Part shown: positions 10,101-18,430 of the stretch, one piece after another | How positions within the stretch are numbered: the stretch's first letter is position 1 | Layout: the number at the start of each line of letters is the position of its first letter | Assembly (NCBI GenBank): GCA_013364255.1 | Contig: CP054936.1 | Location: 3,936,853-4,000,852 of the forward strand | From: Streptomyces seoulensis | Lineage (GTDB): Bacteria > Actinomycetota > Actinomycetes > Streptomycetales > Streptomycetaceae | DNA: 64,000 nucleotides | Direction: 5' to 3' | Position numbers and translations under genes: made by a program | The notes under the pieces: generated by a model | Database searches by the model: none | What the model saw: only the letters and a program-made list of their open reading frames with translations | What the model was told of the DNA's origin: nothing

Positions 10101-10444
10101 GGGCGCTGCGCGAGCGGGACGCCGAGTTCGCCGTCCTGCGCGCGCTGGGCGCACCGCGCCGGCAACTGGCCCGGATGGTCGCCGCCGAACAGGGCGTGCT
10201 GGTGGCCGTGGCGCTGGCGGCGGGCGCCGCCCTGGGCGCCGTGCTGGCCCGGGCGGTGATCCCGCTGATCGTGCTGACCGGGCAGGCCGTGAAACCCGTG
10301 CCGGGCGTCCTGGTGGACCTGCCGCTGCCACGGGTGGCGCTGCTGCTGGCCGGTGTCGCCGCCGGACCGCTGCTCGTCACGGCGGTGCTGACCGTACGCC
10401 GGACCGACCCGGCGGTGTCCCTACGAGACCGCGGAGGTGAGTGA
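7148..10444 (+). CDS. large FtsX-type ABC transporter permease
   Basis: 1098 residues from GTG 7148, behind a strong GGGGGGAG ribosome-binding site. Topology is that of MacB/FtsX-like permeases with duplicated FtsX cores: an N-terminal membrane segment (LLLAAALLTVLLTTAVL), a long extracytoplasmic region, a cluster of membrane helices around residues 300-430 and 490-540, a second extracytoplasmic domain rich in Ala and Thr, and three terminal helices after about residue 960 (NAAFTAAAVVAALLAALGF, LVAVALAAGAALGAVLA, ALLLAGVAAGPLLVTAVL). It is the first gene of a unit with a second permease (10446) and an ATPase (13378). Such systems usually export lipids, peptides or drugs or transmit force to wall hydrolases; the substrate here is unknown. 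Confidence 0.88.
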   Translation: MAGFTGFVLSRARAHRLLLAAALLTVLLTTAVLATFAAYAGAIGDAALRHSLRESRTAADATLVVRSEVSPAGRPALDAAVRAQAHQAFDGLPVTVRSLARSGPYALPRSLQPAAERSGDPDLTYFAALDPGQVRLVAGRPPAATASGDLEAALPETAARRLGLGAGARLTLADRLGGPKVTVRITGLYRPASADAPYWRLDDLGGRGVRKLGFTLYGPLLAGPGVLAGDRVSAGPTGWQVSADFSRLSTGRIGALRDAAGAGAAALRTSAAADGAPEVTTALPATLDRIERSLLVARSTLLVAALQLTLLAGYALLLVARLLSSERAAETRLLRARGGSRARIAGLAAAEALLLALPAVLCAPPLAGPLTRLLAGQGALARIGLRPDVPAAGRPGVWLVAAAVALGCALAVTLPALTSSFTVVRRARALPAPLRAGADVGLLAVAAVAYWQLDRQPSGAVGGDRGGTLGIDPLLVTAPALTLLAGTVLTLRLLPPAARLAERRAAGGRGLAAALAGWQFSRRPNRGAGAVLLLVLAVALGMLAIGQGASQHRSQDDRADFLAGAPVRVLAAGDGELGRTGRYAALGHVRSAAPAARTTLALSGDRTATVLALDTAHAAGTVLMRADLASEPVRPLLAKLTPQGAAAGAKVPAGATGLRLTAALRSSGAASGPVGVAVTVEDADGVPYRMPAGPLAADGRAHTLALDLPAGAGALTLTGLELDVTQPVGRAARHRLTVSAVEAVTGGGPARRLALPTAWTAASAGGGTAGSGAGDARAVPTRPKVTSTAPLTVTYGTGYTPRALTDLSGAGASVSVRVRAAQPARPEIAAVATDAFLTASGARPGQRVDVVFAGQNVPVRVLAAVRALPTTAQGAAPGDSVDAAHDGGALLLDLRAVNRLLEDRYGVGVAPTEWWLAADARHADDVAAALRALPDVDPAQVVVRDELADQLRDDPFGAGPNAAFTAAAVVAALLAALGFAVNAAGALRERDAEFAVLRALGAPRRQLARMVAAEQGVLVAVALAAGAALGAVLARAVIPLIVLTGQAVKPVPGVLVDLPLPRVALLLAGVAAGPLLVTAVLTVRRTDPAVSLRDRGGE

Positions 10445-10445
10445 G

Positions 10446-13241
10446 GTGCACGCCGTCGTCGCCTCCTGGGTCCGCGTCCGGCTGCGCACCGCGCCGGGCG
10501 CCGCGGCCGCCCTCGCCGTGCTGGTCGCGCTGACCGCGTGCCTGGCCGCCGCGCTGCCGCGCGCCCTGGACCGGTACGAGGACGCGGGACTGCGCCGGGC
10601 CGTCGCCCAGGCGGGCCAGGGCCGCGGCACCGTCTCCGTGCAGGCCCCCACGCCCGACATCCAGCTCCCGGCCCGGCAGCAGGAGCGGGCGCTGCTGCCG
10701 GACGCCCTGAGCCGCCAGTACACCGGCCTCCTCGGCACCGTCCCCGGCCCGCTGACCGTCGACCGCGGCCAGTCCGCGTACGGCGTGACGACCGGCAGCG
10801 GCCTCGCCGTCTTCGACCCCTGGATCCCCCGGCCCAGCGGGCTGCCCGCGAAGGTGTCCCTGTTCGCGCAGAGCGGCCTGGCCGAGCACTCCGTGCTGCG
10901 CGCCGGCCGGCTGCCCAGGGCCGAGGGCTCCGTCACCGGCCGTACCGGCGCGGTGGAGGCCGCCGTCTCCGAGGCCACGGCCAGGAGCCTGCACATCCAG
11001 GTCGGCTCGGTCGTCCACGTGCCCAACACGTCCGCCGACACCGTGCTCGCCGTCCGCGTCACCGGCCTGCTCGCCCCGCGCGAACCCGACGGCGCCTACT
11101 GGTCGGCCCGGCCGCTGCTGCGCACCCCGGCCCTGATCCAGGTGCCCTCGCAGGACCCCGAACCGCCGAAGTACTGGCTCGGCGCGCTGCTCCTGGCCCC
11201 CGAGGCCGCCCCGGCCCTGCTGGGCACCGACGTCTGGCCGGTGCGGTACTGGCAGCTCGCCCCCGACACCCGCGCGCTGCACGCCCGCGACCTGGGAGCG
11301 CTGCGGTCCGCGGTCGCCTCCCTGGAGTCGGGCCCCGGACTCGGCCGGGCCCGCGCCCTGACCGACCCGGCCACGCAGACCGGCACCGCGCTCGACGACG
11401 TCCTCGGCTCCTACGACCGGCTGCGCTCGGGCGTCGGCCCGCTGGTGTCGGTCGCCGCCGTCGGCGGGGCGACGGTCGCCCTCGTCGTCCTGCTGATGGC
11501 CGGCGGCCTCGCCGCCGACCGCCGCCGCGCCGAACTCGCCCTGCTGCGCGCCCGCGGCGCCTCGCTGCGCGGGCTGGCCGGGCGGCTCGCGGCGGAGACG
11601 GCGGTCGTCGCCGTGCCCGCCGGGGCGCTCGGCCTGGGCGCGGCCCTGCTCGCCGTCCCCGGCGGCCGCGCCGCCTGGTCGGTAGCGGCGGCGACGGCGG
11701 TCACGGCCGTCGCCTGCGCCGCGCTGCCGCTGCGCGCCGCCCTCGCCCACCGCACCGTACGGCTGCACGCCCCGCGCCAGGACGCCGCGGCGGTACGGCC
11801 CTCCCGGCGCCGTACGGTCGCCGAACTGACGCTGCTGGTGATCGCCGCCGGCGCGGTGGAGGCACTGCGGCGGCGGGGCGTCTCCGGCGGCTCGGGCGCG
11901 GCGGACGCGGCGGACGCCTCGGGCGCGGCGGGCTCGGGCCCGGGCTCGGGCTCGGGCTCGGTCGATCAGCTGGTGTCGCTGGCTCCGGTGCTGGTCGGGG
12001 TGATCGCGGCGCTGCTGCTGGTCCGGCTGTACCCGCTGCCGCTGCGCTGGCTGACGCGCCCGGCCGCCCGGCTGCGCGGCGCGGTGGGCCATCTGTCGCT
12101 GGCCCGCGCGGGCCGCACCTCCGCCTCGGCGGTGCTGCCCCTGCTCGCGCTGCTGACCGCGCTCACCACCGCCGCCTTCGGCGGGTCCGTGCTGAGCGGA
12201 GTGGCCCAGGCCCGCGACCGCACGGCCCTGCTCGCCGTGGGCGCCGACGCGCGGATCGAGGCCGCGGTCGAACTGCCCGCCGGCCTGTCCGGCACCGTCC
12301 GCGGGATGCCGGGGGTGCGGGCGGCGACGGAGGCGAGCGTCGACTACCGGGCCAAGACCGGCCCGAACCTCACGCCGCTGAAGCTGGCGGGCGTCGCCCC
12401 CGCCGAGTACGCGGCGCTGGCCGGCCGCACCGGCCTCGGCGCCTTCCCGGCGCAGCGGCTGCGCCGGCCCGCCGACCGCACGGCGCCGCTGCCCGCGCTG
12501 GCCTCCCCGTCGTCCGCCGCCGCCCACGGCACCGGGCCCTTCACGGTGCAGCTGTCCGACGGCGCCACGGTCACCGTGCGGATCGCCCTGGTCCGCGACC
12601 GGACGCCCGCCGTGCCCGGCACCGACTTCCTGGTCGTGGACCGGGCCGGGCTGAGCGGCGAGGGCGCCCGCCCGAGCACGCTGCTGGTGACCGGCGACCA
12701 CCTGGACGCCGCGGCCCTGCGCACGGCGGCCGGCACGTCGGCGGCCGTACAGGTGCGCGCCGCCGAGCGGGCCCGGTACGCCGACTCGCCCCTCCAGTCC
12801 GGAGCCGAGCGCGTCTACGCCGCCGCGGTCGCCGCCGGCGCCGGCTACGCCGTCCTCGCCCTGCTCCTCGCCCTGCTGCGGGCCGCCCCCGAGCGGGCCG
12901 CGCTGCTGGCCCGGCTGCGCACCATGGGCCTCACCCGCGCCCAGGGCCGGCGCCTGCTGGTGCTGGAGTCCCTGCCGCAGGCGCTGCTGGCCGCGGCGGG
13001 CGGCGCGCTGACCGGCTGGGCGACCATCCGGCTGCTCTCCCCCGGCATCGACCTGACGGCCGTCGCCGTGCCCCCGGCGGCGGCCGCCGCGGGCGCGGGC
13101 GCGCTGCGCGCCGACCCGCTCTCCCTGGCCCTGCCCGCGACGGCGGTCCTGCTGCTGGCGGTGGGCGTGGCCGTGGCTCAGGCCTGGTGGACGGGCCGCC
13201 GGGGTTCGGTACGGGAACTGCGGGCGGGGGACGCCCGATGA
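10446..13241 (+). CDS. large FtsX-type ABC transporter permease, second subunit
   Basis: 931 residues. I chose GTG 10446 because GGAGG at 10433-10437 lies 8 bases upstream; GTG 10437 has no room for a ribosome-binding site. It begins just after the first permease stop at 10442-10444. The plan matches its partner: an N-terminal anchor (AAALAVLVALTACLAAALP), an extracytoplasmic domain, membrane helices near residues 335-425 and 540-595, another extracytoplasmic domain, and terminal helices around 800-930. The two permeases are diverged paralogues and probably form a heterodimer driven by the ATPase at 13378. The Ser/Gly tract near residue 495 (GSGPGSGSGS) is encoded by a short repeat near 11935-11960. 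Confidence 0.87.
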   Translation: MHAVVASWVRVRLRTAPGAAAALAVLVALTACLAAALPRALDRYEDAGLRRAVAQAGQGRGTVSVQAPTPDIQLPARQQERALLPDALSRQYTGLLGTVPGPLTVDRGQSAYGVTTGSGLAVFDPWIPRPSGLPAKVSLFAQSGLAEHSVLRAGRLPRAEGSVTGRTGAVEAAVSEATARSLHIQVGSVVHVPNTSADTVLAVRVTGLLAPREPDGAYWSARPLLRTPALIQVPSQDPEPPKYWLGALLLAPEAAPALLGTDVWPVRYWQLAPDTRALHARDLGALRSAVASLESGPGLGRARALTDPATQTGTALDDVLGSYDRLRSGVGPLVSVAAVGGATVALVVLLMAGGLAADRRRAELALLRARGASLRGLAGRLAAETAVVAVPAGALGLGAALLAVPGGRAAWSVAAATAVTAVACAALPLRAALAHRTVRLHAPRQDAAAVRPSRRRTVAELTLLVIAAGAVEALRRRGVSGGSGAADAADASGAAGSGPGSGSGSVDQLVSLAPVLVGVIAALLLVRLYPLPLRWLTRPAARLRGAVGHLSLARAGRTSASAVLPLLALLTALTTAAFGGSVLSGVAQARDRTALLAVGADARIEAAVELPAGLSGTVRGMPGVRAATEASVDYRAKTGPNLTPLKLAGVAPAEYAALAGRTGLGAFPAQRLRRPADRTAPLPALASPSSAAAHGTGPFTVQLSDGATVTVRIALVRDRTPAVPGTDFLVVDRAGLSGEGARPSTLLVTGDHLDAAALRTAAGTSAAVQVRAAERARYADSPLQSGAERVYAAAVAAGAGYAVLALLLALLRAAPERAALLARLRTMGLTRAQGRRLLVLESLPQALLAAAGGALTGWATIRLLSPGIDLTAVAVPPAAAAAGAGALRADPLSLALPATAVLLLAVGVAVAQAWWTGRRGSVRELRAGDAR

Positions 13242-13381
13242 GGCGGCGCGGGCCGCGGGGCGGGGGCGTGGCCGGGCCGCGCGAGCCGCGCCGTGCGGGA
13301 GCCGTGGGAAGAGCAGTAACCGCGGGAGCCGCAGGCCCCGTACGAGTCGTAAGAGCCGTATCCGCAGGAGCCGCCCGATGA
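13238..13381 (+). CDS. possible 47-residue coupled ORF between permease and ATPase
   Basis: Its ATG overlaps the permease stop as ATGA (13238-13241) and its own TGA overlaps the ATPase start as ATGA (13378-13381). The peptide is only Arg, Gly, Ala, Val, Pro and a few other residues (MRRRGPRGGG... to ...VSAGAAR) and contains several GAG-type internal repeats. It has no recognisable domain. It may be a device that carries ribosomes from the permease to the ATPase rather than a functional protein. It could also be a chance frame in GC-rich spacer. Confidence 0.3.
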   Translation: MRRRGPRGGGVAGPREPRRAGAVGRAVTAGAAGPVRVVRAVSAGAAR

Positions 13382-14337
13382 CGACGAACCCCACCCTCGC
13401 CGACCTGGCCCGGCGCGCCACCGAGGACCGCACCCGGCCCGCCTACGGCCACGACGCGCTGATCAGCTGCGACCGCCTGGTGCGCGTCTTCACCGCCGAC
13501 GGAGTGGAGGTGCAGGCGCTCCAGGGCCTCGACCTGCTGGTGCGCCGGGGCGAGCTGATGGCGCTGGTCGGCGCCTCGGGAAGCGGCAAGTCCACGCTGA
13601 TGAACATCCTCGCCGGCCTGGACACGCCCACCGCCGGCGCGGCCCGGGTCGCCGATCACGACCTGCTCGCCATGACCGCCAAGGACCGCCTGCGCTATCG
13701 CCGCGAGGTCGTCGGCTTCGTCTGGCAGCAGACCTCCCGCAACCTCCTGCCGTACCTGACCTCAGCGCAGAACGTCGCGCTGCCCATGCAACTGGCCGGC
13801 GGCCCCGCCCGCGGCCGCCGGGCCAAGGCCGAACGCGCCCTGGAGCTGCTGGAGATGCTGGAGGTGGCCGACTGCCGCGACCGGCGTCCGCACGAGATGT
13901 CCGGCGGCCAGCAGCAGCGGGCGGCGATCGCGGTGGCCCTCGCCAACAACCCCGCCGTCCTGCTCGCCGACGAGCCGACCGGCGAGCTGGACTCGCACAC
14001 CGGCGAGCAGATCTTCGCCGCCTTCCGCACCGCCAACGAGCGCCTGGGCACCACCATCGTGATCGTCACCCACGACCAGGCGGTGGCCGCCGAGGTGCGC
14101 CGCACGGTCGCGATCCGCGACGGCCGCACCTCCACGGAGGTGCTGCGCCGCAGCGAGGTGGACGCGGCGACCGGCGACGAACGGGTGGTGAGCCGGGAGT
14201 ACGCCATGCTGGACCGGGCCGGCCGCCTCCAGCTGCCCGCCGAGTACACCCGGGCCCTGGGCATGCGCGACCGGGTGGCGCTGGAACTGGAACCGGACCA
14301 CATCGCGGTCCGCCCGGACGACAGCGAACACGCCTGA
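13378..14337 (+). CDS. ABC transporter ATP-binding protein with C-terminal AbrB-like tail
   Basis: 319 residues from ATG 13378, with GGAG at 7-10 bases upstream. It is a MacB/LolD-type ATPase: Walker A GASGSGKST (65-73), Q-loop region GFVWQQTSRN, signature MSGGQQQRAAI, Walker B AVLLADEPTGELD and the switch histidine in IVTHD. It is the motor for the two preceding FtsX-type permeases. Residues about 270-312 form an unusual extension (LDRAGRLQLPAEYTRALGM, then RVALELEPDHIAVRP). This reads like a SpoVT/AbrB swapped-hairpin module, a fold normally used for DNA binding or dimerisation. The core call is firm; the tail assignment is by eye. Confidence 0.93.
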   Translation: MTTNPTLADLARRATEDRTRPAYGHDALISCDRLVRVFTADGVEVQALQGLDLLVRRGELMALVGASGSGKSTLMNILAGLDTPTAGAARVADHDLLAMTAKDRLRYRREVVGFVWQQTSRNLLPYLTSAQNVALPMQLAGGPARGRRAKAERALELLEMLEVADCRDRRPHEMSGGQQQRAAIAVALANNPAVLLADEPTGELDSHTGEQIFAAFRTANERLGTTIVIVTHDQAVAAEVRRTVAIRDGRTSTEVLRRSEVDAATGDERVVSREYAMLDRAGRLQLPAEYTRALGMRDRVALELEPDHIAVRPDDSEHA

Positions 14338-14554
14338 CCGGCGGCTCCGACGAACCGGGGCCGGCGGCCCGGCGGACCGGCGAACCGGGAGTCAGCGGAC
14401 CGAGGGTCCAGGGGCCGGTGACTTCAGCGGACGGCGGACGCGGACGCCGGCGGGCCGGCGGGGGCGACGGTCCCGCCCGGCTCAGCGGGACGCCGACGTC
14501 CAGCGGCACGGCGACTCGGCGGTCCCTGGCGTCCGGCGATCCGGCCCCGTGCCC
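14338..14554. repeat. convergent intergenic region with degenerate copies of a gene end
   Basis: The region lies between the ATPase stop and the opposing hypothetical gene's stop. The gene end CTCAGCGGACGCTGACGTCC (14554-14573) has an imperfect copy, CTCAGCGGGACGCCGACGTC, at 14481-14500, and shorter TCAGCGGAC copies occur near 14391 and 14425. This looks like serial duplication of the 3' end of the minus-strand gene. No gene is seen. Confidence 0.45.
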
Positions 14555-15262
14555 TCAGCGGACGCTGACGTCCAGCGTGCCGAGCCCGGAGCGCCGCACC
14601 GCGATGGACCCGTACGGGGTCCGCAGCCGCAGCCAGGCCCCGGACGAGAACAGCGCGATCCCGTCCTCCTCGCCCGCTCCGGGCGCTCCGGCCGCCGCCG
14701 GGGGCCGGGAGCGCAGGAAGCCGAGGGACTGGGCCGCGTGCACGGCCCGTACCGGCAGCCGGGTGCGGCCGACGGTGCGGGACCAGATCTCCCGCCCGAG
14801 CCCGTCCAGCTCCGCGCGGGTGTGCCGCTCGGGCGGCAGCTCCTGGGTGCGGGAGCGGAACTCGGCGACGGCGGCGGCCAGCACGGAGCGCAGCGCGTCC
14901 ACCGGGGGCAGCCCGGGCTCGGTGCGCCAGCCGCCGCGCGGGGGCAGCACGCCGCTCCAGGGCGGTCCGGTCACCGCGGCCGGGACGGCGGCGGTGGCGG
15001 CCGTCTCGTCCACCGCCTCCAGCAGGTCGCCGGCCGAGACGGTCACGTCGAGGGTGACGTCGAGACCGTCCTCGTACGGCTTGGCGAGGCGCACCGCGCG
15101 CACCGCGAGCACCTCGAACGACGCCGGCCGCCCGAAGACGGCGAGCGCCGTGCCCGCCGCCTGGAGGCGGACGGCGGCGGCCCGGTCGTAGTGGAGCAGC
15201 CGGGAGAGGAAGGCGGCGAGGTCGGCCGCCTCCGTGTCGTCGGCGAGATGGAGGACCGTCAT
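14555..15262 (-). CDS. conserved hypothetical protein
   Basis: 235 residues from ATG 15262, which overlaps the thioesterase stop as ATGA, so it is translationally coupled to that gene. No signal peptide or membrane segment is present. The N-terminal half (HLADDTEAADLAAFLSRLLHYDRAAAVRLQ...GRPASFEVLAVRAVRL) is mixed alpha/beta, and the C-terminal half is Arg-rich. The end (SGAWLRLRTPYGSIAVRRSGLGTLDVSVR) is beta-rich. I do not recognise a named family. Its position behind ettA and an acyl-CoA thioesterase is the only functional hint. Confidence 0.75.
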   Translation of the reverse strand: MTVLHLADDTEAADLAAFLSRLLHYDRAAAVRLQAAGTALAVFGRPASFEVLAVRAVRLAKPYEDGLDVTLDVTVSAGDLLEAVDETAATAAVPAAVTGPPWSGVLPPRGGWRTEPGLPPVDALRSVLAAAVAEFRSRTQELPPERHTRAELDGLGREIWSRTVGRTRLPVRAVHAAQSLGFLRSRPPAAAGAPGAGEEDGIALFSSGAWLRLRTPYGSIAVRRSGLGTLDVSVR

Positions 15263-15666
15263 GCGGCGACGGCCTCCTCCTCGTCCTGGTACTCGCCGAG
15301 GAACTCGCGCTCCTCCGCGGTGATCCGGCGCGGGCGCTGCGCCTCGAAGTCGAAGGGGACGATGACCGTGGAGGCCCGTACGTAGACCGTGTCGCCGTCC
15401 TTGACCTCGTAGCGGAGGGTGAAGGAGGCCGCCTTGACCTCCGTCACCCACAGCTCGATGTCCACCGGCGCGTGCCGGTGCACCAGCTGGCACTTGTAGT
15501 CGATCTCGTGACGCGCCACCACGGACCCCTGCTTGAACTGCTTGTCCGGGCGGAACAGGAAGTCGATACGGGCCTCCTCCAGGTAGCGGAGGAAGACCAC
15601 GTTGTTGACGTGGCCGTACGCGTCCATGTCCGCCCAGCGCAGCGGGCAGCGGTAGATGTGGCGCAT
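15259..15666 (-). CDS. acyl-CoA thioesterase (4HBT hot-dog fold)
   Basis: 135 residues from ATG 15666, beginning 8 bases after the ettA stop. The 4-hydroxybenzoyl-CoA thioesterase signature is present: LRWADMDAYGHVNNVVFLRYLEEAR, in which the Asp of the DxxxHVNN motif is catalytic. The hot-dog strands follow (VARHEIDYKCQ, VDIELWVTEV, ASFTLRYEV). It would hydrolyse an acyl-CoA in the cytosol; chain length cannot be predicted. The ettA-thioesterase-hypothetical order with short gaps suggests one transcript. There is no strong ribosome-binding site, consistent with coupling. Confidence 0.9.
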   Translation of the reverse strand: MRHIYRCPLRWADMDAYGHVNNVVFLRYLEEARIDFLFRPDKQFKQGSVVARHEIDYKCQLVHRHAPVDIELWVTEVKAASFTLRYEVKDGDTVYVRASTVIVPFDFEAQRPRRITAEEREFLGEYQDEEEAVAA

Positions 15667-15674
15667 CTGCTGGA

Positions 15675-17339
<1,665 letters not shown>

Positions 17340-18100
17340 GAGAAACCGTCCGGCAGCTTGAAATCTGGCAGTGGGCAGATACACCCCATCTTGCCGCATC
17401 GCCACCCCTGCGCGGAAACCCGTTGGGTGGGGGCGCTGTGACCTGGTCTTTCGCCGGCGGCGGCTGCGACGCGTCCGTCACTGCCAGTCGCCATCGGGCG
17501 CCCTTGGGCGCGCACGGCCCAAGGGCAGCCCAGAAGACGATCACTCGTCCCCCCAGCACACCCTGGGAGATCAGCCGCTCCTGAGCCCGGCGGACGACCC
17601 GACTCGCCGACGACCTCCGGCACCAGATCACGACCGGCCGTGTCAAGCCTGGTGAACGCCTCCTGTCATAGGCGGCCCTCGCCGGTCGACCTGAGTCGGC
17701 CGCGCCGACGGAAGCACGGCGGCTCGTCGTCAGTACCTGGGTCTACGCTCTCGAAGCGCGCGGCCGGCTTCCGGGGGTTCCAGCTCTGAAGGGAATGGTT
17801 GCATCCCCGATCTGTCCGGGGGCGGCCCGGAGATCCGTCCGGGACCTATCCGACGGTCGGGCTTCGTCGATGGCCAGGAGACGACCTGCCAGCGCCGGCC
17901 GCGCACAACCTCTCGCTCGTCCAGTTCTTCGAGGCTGCTGTCAGGGGGGACGACCCGATACTCGTCTGGCCGGACTGACGGGCAAAGCGGTGCGCCCTCG
18001 GCCGACTCTTCCGGTTTCCGAATGGGCCCCTGATGGGCCCGGACGCCCCCTAGCGTTGTGGTGGGCACGACGCCCGCTCGGCCGGCGGAGGAGGGTTCGG
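17340..18100. other. 760-base region without a confident gene
   Basis: Apart from the 5' control region of ettA and the leader of the ABM gene at 18101, I see no convincing coding signal. One short frame, 17799 (TTG) to 17978, encodes 59 residues ending SLVQFFEAAVRGDDPILVWPD. That tail looks protein-like and may be the remnant of a decayed gene. GGAGGAGGG at 18087-18095 is the ribosome-binding site of the next gene. Confidence 0.5.
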
Positions 18101-18430
18101 ATGTTCGGGCTGTTGGTGCGGTTCACCTGCAAGGACGCCAATGCCGCCACCGCGTTCGACGAGCTGGTGGCGCGGACCGGGGAGTGCATCCGTGCGCACG
18201 AGCCCGGGACGGTGGTCTACGCCGTGCACCGGGTCGACGAGCGTCCCCTGGAGCGTGTGTTCTACGAGCTGTACCGGGACGAGGCCGCCTTCGAGGAGCA
18301 CGAGGCGAAGGACTACGTGCGCCTTTTCCTCGCCGAGCGGGACCGGTATCTGTCGGCCACGCAGGTCGAGCGGCTCGACCTCGTGTCCGGCAAGGGGGTC
18401 AGTTCTGAGGGGTCTTCTTCTTGCGGATGA
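18101..18430 (+). CDS. antibiotic biosynthesis monooxygenase (ABM)-domain protein
   Basis: 109 residues from ATG 18101, with an excellent ribosome-binding site 5 bases upstream. It has the dimeric alpha/beta-barrel ABM pattern: LLVRFTCKDANAATAFDELV, then GTVVYAVHRVDERP, then VFYELYRDEAAFEEHEAKDYVRLFL. Such proteins include quinol monooxygenases and haem-degrading or stress proteins; the substrate cannot be told. The last 10 codons overlap, tail to tail, the 3' end of the opposing surface-protein gene. As a result its Ser/Gly C-terminus is the antisense of that protein's Lys-rich tail. Confidence 0.85.
   Translation: MFGLLVRFTCKDANAATAFDELVARTGECIRAHEPGTVVYAVHRVDERPLERVFYELYRDEAAFEEHEAKDYVRLFLAERDRYLSATQVERLDLVSGKGVSSEGSSSCG

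Noticed and set aside
7052..10165. A minus-strand open frame of about 1040 codons opposite the first FtsX-type permease
   Set aside because: Low-complexity Gly/Arg/Gln product with no motif; the permease on the other strand has membrane helices, a good ribosome-binding site and an operon context.
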